A stretch of DNA of 64,000 bases from Synechococcus sp. M16CYN (GTDB lineage Bacteria; Cyanobacteriota; Cyanobacteriia; PCC-6307; Cyanobiaceae): positions 620,001 through 684,000 of the forward strand of contig NZ_AP029048.1 of assembly GCF_040371545.1 (NCBI RefSeq). Direction: 5' to 3'. The position numbers and the translations under genes were made by a program. Shown here piece by piece: positions 58,794-64,000 of the stretch. Each line of letters begins with the position of its first letter. The first letter of the stretch is position 1. The notes under the pieces are model-generated. The model made no database searches, was not told the origin of the DNA, and was given only the letters and a program-made list of their open reading frames with translations.

Positions 58794-60152
58794 TTAAGCC
58801 CCCTGATTGAGCTCTAGCCAACCGCGGAGCTTGCCCGGATTCATCAATCCATTTGGATCGAGTCGCTGTTTAGTTGCCACTTGATTACCATCGATGATAC
58901 CGAGTCCTCCATCCTCTACGGTAATTACGTGGGGGTTAAAGACTATGGCTCCTTGGGTGTGGCAATCAGCTATAAGCTGCTTTAACAATTTAGCCCCATG
59001 CCAACGCACCAAAGGCAGGGCAGCTATGCGTACATCACCCTGTTGCCTTACCAACTCAAGATGCCAGATTAGATCATCACCCCAGAGTTTTTGTAAGGCA
59101 TGCATTGCAGGCAACTCAGGTTGAGGCAGAAGCATTTGTAAATATGTCCAGCCCGGTTCTGAAGCTCTTGTGTGACAGGTAGTGTGATTCCAGCTCAACT
59201 CACGAAGGCCACTGCTTTTTTTAAGGTCCTCAGCTCCAAGGCTATGTAGGTCTGCTCCAGCCGCAGCAGCTAAGCGATACAAAGTTGAGAGACCATCAGG
59301 GGCAACGAGTAGCAGTAACCTGTGCTTTGTTGATGTCGGCCCGCTCCAGGCAGGCAACTTTTTCAGTAAAGGGGCCTCCAGCGCAGTTGCTAGATGCAGC
59401 GATAGGGCTGATCGGCCGCAGTCAAGAAGTAATTTTACTGCGACATTCCAATCTGCGCAGTCAAGACTGACTTGCTGCCAATCCACAGAAGGAATTGTAG
59501 CCAATGTTAACGCTGTGATAATTCCATTAGTCCCATAGGCGTGGTTCAACGCTTCCGCCTCAGCATTCTCGAGATAAAGGCGCTGGGGCTTTGTCGTCAC
59601 AGGCACTACTTCACAGCCCAATAGATGACCAGGATCGCGAAGAAATCCCCAGCTCACTGATCCAATCCCACCCGAACCTCCGGCAACGAAACCACCGATT
59701 GTGGCGCTACGCCAAGTACTGGGAAGTAAGCGCAATTGACGACTGTGGCTACGCAACTCCTGATCTAGGTGACCCATTGGACAACCCGGTTCCACGGTGA
59801 CAATCCCGGTAGAATCATTGATTTCACGAATACAACGCAACTTGTTGGTCAGCATCACCACCCCACCATCGAGCGGCACACACTGCCCATAGTTACCGGT
59901 TCCCGCACCCCGAACTGTTATAGGTACTGCATGCCGAGCGCATGCCGACGCCAAATGTTCGACAGCATCGATCGATCGAGGACGTGCCACCAACTGTGCC
60001 TTACAATTCTTGAGCCGAGGACTCAAAACAGGCGAGTAGTCGAAAGCATCTAGAGAATATCGCGCTAGATCGTCAGGCTCATCGTGAATATCCAGGTCAT
60101 CCAAAACTTCTAGGTCTTTTTTTAGAATAAGAAGCGCATCGGAACGAGTCAT
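58794..60152 (-). CDS. FAD-linked oxidoreductase, GlcD-like
   Basis: FAD-binding oxidoreductase related to glycolate/D-lactate dehydrogenase subunit GlcD; actual substrate unknown. From the ATG at 60152 (MTRSDALLILKKDLEV, 452 aa), the PCMH-type FAD domain shows ARPRSIDAVEHLASAC, VRGAGTGNYGQCVPLDGGVV and TIGGFVAGGSGGIGSVSWG. The C-terminal end LDPNGLMNPGKL is typical. An in-frame extension to 60329 overlaps the upstream gene and looks non-coding. It follows the amidohydrolase gene by 28 bases, so the pair is probably an operon. Confidence 0.88.
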   Translation of the reverse strand: MTRSDALLILKKDLEVLDDLDIHDEPDDLARYSLDAFDYSPVLSPRLKNCKAQLVARPRSIDAVEHLASACARHAVPITVRGAGTGNYGQCVPLDGGVVMLTNKLRCIREINDSTGIVTVEPGCPMGHLDQELRSHSRQLRLLPSTWRSATIGGFVAGGSGGIGSVSWGFLRDPGHLLGCEVVPVTTKPQRLYLENAEAEALNHAYGTNGIITALTLATIPSVDWQQVSLDCADWNVAVKLLLDCGRSALSLHLATALEAPLLKKLPAWSGPTSTKHRLLLLVAPDGLSTLYRLAAAAGADLHSLGAEDLKKSSGLRELSWNHTTCHTRASEPGWTYLQMLLPQPELPAMHALQKLWGDDLIWHLELVRQQGDVRIAALPLVRWHGAKLLKQLIADCHTQGAIVFNPHVITVEDGGLGIIDGNQVATKQRLDPNGLMNPGKLRGWLELNQGA

Positions 60153-60180
60153 CGTCACAGGTAACTCACTGTTAAGGGGT

Positions 60181-61440
60181 CTAGCGATTAAACGGTGCCA
60201 ACCAATTCCCTTGAACCAAGACTTTTCGGGAAGATGACCGTCGCATTGCGTCTGACCAGCTGTTGCCCTCAACACAAATGAGATCAGCTGGTGCGCCCTC
60301 GCGGAGGACTCCATCCCAGGAGAGATCAAGAATCCTCGCTGCTGCAGTGGTAAACGGCGCCAAACCTAGTCGCTGCCAAGGCAGCAGTTGAGTGAGGGGA
60401 ATGGCAGTAGCCATCAAGGTCAATGGATCAAAGTCACCGCCGGGAAACCAAGGATCTGCAACATTGTCTCCTGCTACGGCAACTTGCACGCCACAGCGTT
60501 GAAGCTGGCGAATTGGAGCCTGAGGACGATGCAATGGTGTGATATCTGGGTTACGAGCAAGAAGCCAGGCATTAGTCAACGGTAGAGCGATCACCTGCAG
60601 CTTTGCCATCGCCATGCGCTCACCAAGCCGCTGAAGCGAGGCTTGGGGCAATAATGCGAGGCTGCTGACATGACTACAGGTGACCGGTACTGCAACAGGA
60701 GTGACGCACAACGCCAGAAGCAACTGCTGAATGCCCTGAGCGGGAGCTTTATCAGATTCATCAATGTGCAAATCCACACCACAACCATGTCGATCGGCTA
60801 GTTGAAGCAAAATTCTCAACTGTCGGTCAACCTTAGACCCAATCATTGATGGGTCCAATACACCACCGAGGAGACCACCACATTGGGCCACACGTACGGC
60901 CATTAATTGCCCTTCCGGTGAGCTCCAAAAAGCAAGAGGGGCTAGGGCTACAAGCTGTAGTTCAAGCTGACCATTCCAGCGCCCTTGCAGAGTCAAAAGT
61001 GCTTCCCAGCTGGACTCTATCTCGAAGCCACCGCTATCGATATGGCTACGTACAGCCCGCAGTCCCTGAGAAAAGGCTTGCTGCATGGCACGTTCTCCCC
61101 GGGCTAAGACCATATCCGCCGATCGAGACCGGTGTTCCATCAAATTTGCTTTTAGCGCTCCCTCGTAAGTGCCCGATAGATTTGGGTGATTGCTCCACGT
61201 AAATGCTTTGTCTAGATGCACATGGGCATCTACAAGACGTGGCAACACCATCATTCTCGGGAGTGGCAAACCAGGGGGCAATGGATGCGGTTGTAGAAGA
61301 TGTCCATTGCGCCATCTGAGCTGAATAGGGGTCAATCCCTCTTTCGTACAACCGGGAATATTGTGTTGGGTAGACAGTTCAAGCAGCCCGCGGGGGACCC
61401 AAGCCTTAATGTGATTGTAGCTGTCTAAATGCTCATTCAC
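60181..61440 (-). CDS. Cytosine-deaminase-like amidohydrolase
   Basis: Metal-dependent hydrolase of the amidohydrolase superfamily, closest in pattern to cytosine deaminase and related aminohydrolases; substrate uncertain. The 419 residues carry the metal ligands DAHVHLDKAF, RSHIDSG, DLHIDESD and CSHVSSL, and the aspartate in AGDNVADPWFPGGDFDPL. A C-terminal beta-segment (GAPADLICVEG) is also present. First gene of a two-gene unit with the FAD oxidoreductase. Confidence 0.88.
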   Translation of the reverse strand: MNEHLDSYNHIKAWVPRGLLELSTQHNIPGCTKEGLTPIQLRWRNGHLLQPHPLPPGLPLPRMMVLPRLVDAHVHLDKAFTWSNHPNLSGTYEGALKANLMEHRSRSADMVLARGERAMQQAFSQGLRAVRSHIDSGGFEIESSWEALLTLQGRWNGQLELQLVALAPLAFWSSPEGQLMAVRVAQCGGLLGGVLDPSMIGSKVDRQLRILLQLADRHGCGVDLHIDESDKAPAQGIQQLLLALCVTPVAVPVTCSHVSSLALLPQASLQRLGERMAMAKLQVIALPLTNAWLLARNPDITPLHRPQAPIRQLQRCGVQVAVAGDNVADPWFPGGDFDPLTLMATAIPLTQLLPWQRLGLAPFTTAAARILDLSWDGVLREGAPADLICVEGNSWSDAMRRSSSRKVLVQGNWLAPFNR

Positions 61441-61910
61441 TCTTTGTCATCGCTTTTAACTTGGGCACATGGAATCACAAGACAACGCTAGATATAACTT
61501 TAGACTCGATATTCCAATTTGAGACAAATCCAAATCGAAAACAGCTCCTTATCTTTACTTGTACGGTGCCTCGGGTTACCTGTGTGAATCTTCTAGTGTT
61601 TTAAGTGAGCCTGCTAAGCGATTAATAGCTCATCGTTGCAACCGTACAGAACCGAAGTGATCGTCGATCCAAAGATGTGACCATGTCAGAAGACGAATGT
61701 TGTTGCAAGATTTCTTATTCGCAACCACCATTAGTTGAACTACTGAATATTGGATTTGATAACCACCAAACGGAGAATTGATAGGAAAACGTCCAAGCCT
61801 TTAGTATACCGAGACCTACCGTTGGCGATTCTGCTATGGGCAAGTACTGCTTAGGGAGTAAAAAACACTCGGTAGGCCGTGACACGGATTGGTAGATTCT
61901 TGCTAGTGCG
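61441..61910. other. Gene-free spacer upstream of tRNA-His
   Basis: About 470 bases with no supportable gene; open frames are short and one is just the reverse of the tRNA. It should hold promoters for the amidohydrolase unit and for tRNA-His. Confidence 0.5.
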
Positions 61911-61983
61911 GCGGGTGTAGCCAAGTGGTTAAGGCAGCGGCTTGTGGCGCCGCCATTCGGGGGTTCGAATCCCCTCACTCGCC
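61911..61983 (+). tRNA. tRNA-His (anticodon GTG)
   Basis: Cloverleaf with acceptor GCGGGTG/CACTCGC, a G at 61910 opposite discriminator C at 61983 (the histidine-specific G-1:C73 pair), D-arm GCCAAGTGGTTAAGGC, anticodon stem GCGGC/GCCGC with loop TTGTGGC (anticodon GTG), and T-arm GGGGGTTCGAATCCCCT. miaB follows 139 bases downstream. Confidence 0.95.
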
Positions 61984-62122
61984 CTCAATTTGACGAGGTT
62001 CTAGTTGAAAACCTAAATAGAATCAAGCCTTTTGGATCATTAGCTGTATTGATTTGGTCAGCCTTAAAAGGTGACTCGTGCGCCAACATCTGCTCTCAAC
62101 CGCTTTACTAAAAAGCAGCGTT

Positions 62123-63529
62123 ATGACTACGACACCACCGAGAACGTCGATTCAACTACCTCCTAGGACGGCGGTGCTAAGTGATCGCGGCAGCTATTGG
62201 ATCACTACCTTCGGTTGCCAGATGAATAGAGCCGACTCTGAGCGCATGGCGGGGATTCTTGAGTCTATGGGTTACAGCCAGGCGACAGGGGAACTAGAAG
62301 CAGATCTAGTACTCTACAATACCTGTACAATTCGTAACAATGCTGAGCAGAAAGTCTACAGCTATTTGGGCAGACAGGCTCAGCGGAAACGTCACAATCC
62401 CAATCTTACTCTTGTGGTAGCGGGTTGTGTCGCACAACAGGAAGGCGAGTCCCTACTACGTCGTGTTCCTGAACTGGATCTTGTGATGGGCCCCCAGCAT
62501 GCCAATCGCCTTGAAACTTTGCTTCAACAGGTAGACAGTGGACAGCAGGTTGTAGCTACCGAAACGCACTACATCCTCGAAGACATCACCATAGCCCGCC
62601 GCGATAGTCCCGTCTGTGGCTGGGTCAATGCAATTTATGGATGCAATGAACGCTGCACATACTGCGTTGTACCCTCCGTACGTGGATTAGAGCAATCCCG
62701 CCGCCCAGAAGCAATCCGCTTAGAGATAGAAGATTTAGCTGCTCGGGGATTTAAAGAAATTACCCTATTAGGACAAAACATCGACGCCTACGGCCGCGAT
62801 TTACCTGGTATCACATCGGAAGGACGTCGCCAACATACTCTCACCGACTTGCTGCATTACGTACATGATGTAGAAGGAATCAAACGTATTCGTTTTGCCA
62901 CCAGTCACCCCCGCTACTTCACGGAACGCCTGATCGATACTTGTGCTGATTTGCCAAAACTCTGTGAGCATTTTCACATCCCATTCCAAAGTGGTGACAA
63001 TGATGTACTTCGAGCCATGGCTCGGGGTTACACCGTAGAGCGCTACCTAAGAATCATCGATCGAATTCGTGAACGAATGCCGGATGCTTCAATCAGTGCC
63101 GATGCGATTGTGGCGTTTCCGGGAGAAACGGACGCTCAGTATAAACATACCCTTGAGTTGATTGAGGAGGTTGGCTTTGATCAAGTTAATACGGCTGCTT
63201 ACTCACCACGGCCGCACACCCCGGCTGCTAATTGGGCCAACCAACTACCTGAAGCGGTGAAGGTTGCTCGGCTGCAGGAGATCAATGCCGTGGTGGAACA
63301 CAACGCTCGCGCCCGTAATACTCGTTATACGGGGCGAATTGAAGAAGTACTTGCGGAGGGCATCAATCCCAAAAACCCAGTGCAACTAACAGGCCGTACC
63401 CGTACTAATCGGCTCACCTTCTTCAACTCTAAAAGTTCAGACGGACATCACTACAATCTTGGTGATTTAGTGAATGTTCGAATCGATGCTGTCCGGTCTT
63501 TTTCACTTAGCGGCACAACTGTGTCCTGA
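62123..63529 (+). CDS. miaB: tRNA-2-methylthio-N6-dimethylallyladenosine synthase MiaB
   Basis: Radical-SAM enzyme that methylthiolates i6A37 in tRNAs. I prefer the ATG at 62123 (468 aa) to the GTG at 62078, since the first 15 residues of the longer form are atypical. Two iron-sulfur clusters are supported: the N-terminal cysteines in FGCQMN, YNTCTIR and VAGCVAQQ, and the radical-SAM [10 protein letters not shown]-terminal TRAM domain spans roughly the last 70 residues. ddl follows after 50 bases. Confidence 0.95.
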   Translation: MTTTPPRTSIQLPPRTAVLSDRGSYWITTFGCQMNRADSERMAGILESMGYSQATGELEADLVLYNTCTIRNNAEQKVYSYLGRQAQRKRHNPNLTLVVAGCVAQQEGESLLRRVPELDLVMGPQHANRLETLLQQVDSGQQVVATETHYILEDITIARRDSPVCGWVNAIYGCNERCTYCVVPSVRGLEQSRRPEAIRLEIEDLAARGFKEITLLGQNIDAYGRDLPGITSEGRRQHTLTDLLHYVHDVEGIKRIRFATSHPRYFTERLIDTCADLPKLCEHFHIPFQSGDNDVLRAMARGYTVERYLRIIDRIRERMPDASISADAIVAFPGETDAQYKHTLELIEEVGFDQVNTAAYSPRPHTPAANWANQLPEAVKVARLQEINAVVEHNARARNTRYTGRIEEVLAEGINPKNPVQLTGRTRTNRLTFFNSKSSDGHHYNLGDLVNVRIDAVRSFSLSGTTVS

Positions 63530-63579
63530 ACCGCATTGATGCTTTTGAAGTTCTCAATTTCCAGGAGCCGGTTCTAGTG

Positions 63580-64000
63580 ATGGCAACGAACCCCACAACG
63601 ATCGGTCTTGTTTTTGGTGGTCACTCCGGTGAGCATGAAGTATCGATCCGATCGGCGGTCACTGTACTGAGTGGGTTATGCAGTGGTACTAACGTTCAGC
63701 GCTACGAGGTCATTGCTTTCTACATCGACCGAGACGGCCGCTGGTGGGGACCCGATCTGGCAAATCGTGTGTTAGCCACTAGACAGCCGATCGATCCGCC
63801 AGATCCTCTCCCCCCAAAAGGATTTAGGTCACTCCCTGTCGACAGTGAAGCTGTTGAAATTTGGTATCCTGTACTACATGGTCCCTATGGAGAAGATGGA
63901 ACTGTTCAAGGACTCTTCAAACTCATGCGACAGCCCTTTGTCGGCGCAGGCGTGCTGGGCTCGGCATTGAGTATGGACAAGCTGGCAGCGAAAACAGTAT
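63580..64000 (+). CDS. ddl: D-alanine--D-alanine ligase, 5' part (cut by the window end)
   Basis: ATP-grasp ligase making D-Ala-D-Ala for peptidoglycan. Only the first 140 codons are present. [20 protein letters not shown] is the family N-terminus, followed by [20 protein letters not shown] and [17 protein letters not shown], all diagnostic. An AGGAG lies 12 bases before the ATG. It continues past base 64000. Confidence 0.95.
   Translation, partial: MATNPTTIGLVFGGHSGEHEVSIRSAVTVLSGLCSGTNVQRYEVIAFYIDRDGRWWGPDLANRVLATRQPIDPPDPLPPKGFRSLPVDSEAVEIWYPVLHGPYGEDGTVQGLFKLMRQPFVGAGVLGSALSMDKLAAKTV

Overview
The window looks like a piece of an alpha-cyanobacterial chromosome (marine Synechococcus/Prochlorococcus/Cyanobium lineage). 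Evidence: a CpcS/CpeS-type phycobilin lyase, nickel superoxide dismutase with its SodX protease, the cyanobacterial division protein Ftn2/ARC6, fused CobL (CbiE-CbiT), a group 2 sigma factor, several cyanobacterial DUF families, and picocyanobacterial gene orders (lexA-argF-ftsH, ffh-rpsP-phoH, murA-tRNA-Leu-argD-folC, miaB-ddl). Coding density is unusually low for this group, about 70% by my own tally. Long spacers are very AT-rich while intact genes are near 50% GC, and there are clear pseudogenes. This points to a lineage in active genome reduction, for example a host-associated Synechococcus; that lifestyle is inference.

Layout. 1-5042 is an AT-rich desert with one credible small membrane-protein gene. 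5043-8094 is a decayed genomic island, bounded by two direct copies of the tRNA-Ala(GGC) 3' end plus its terminator hairpin, with a truncated tyrosine recombinase and broken coding remnants inside. Next come tRNA-Ala(GGC), a frameshifted lexA, argF and ftsH. 13.3-18.9 kb holds ribD with a secreted DUF3122-like gene, and a GH116 glucosidase with two tiny coupled ORFs. 19.5-31.9 kb carries cofactor and housekeeping genes: cobL, nadK, pheS, surE, a DUF3611 gene, ribF, thiE-thiS, a DUF1517 gene, larB, a TIGR03792-type gene, and a trmD-ispF reading frame fused without a stop. 33.8-45.0 kb has the lyase, era, a BI-1 protein, phoH, rpsP, ffh, ftn2, pdhA and a sigma factor.

45.4-64.0 kb is compact: mnmA, lnt, a small phasin-like gene, an FKBP, the nickel group (sodN, sodX, NicO-type permease), trpC, lpdA, a SpoU methyltransferase, tRNA-Leu(CAG), murA, tRNA-Leu(CAA), argD, folC, a pentapeptide-repeat protein, an amidohydrolase with an FAD oxidoreductase, tRNA-His, miaB and a truncated ddl. 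Several neighbours overlap by 1-4 bases (ATGA, GTGA or TGATG), so they are probably translationally coupled: trmD-ispF/TIGR03792/larB, the DUF3122-like gene/ribD, argD/folC, and trmH/lpdA.

The most interesting items are the tRNA-bounded relict island, the dead lexA, the trmD-ispF fusion, a 39-residue membrane peptide gene tail-to-tail with ribF, and a multi-hairpin structured element downstream of the GH116 gene. I found no CRISPR array, insertion sequence, rRNA or riboswitch.
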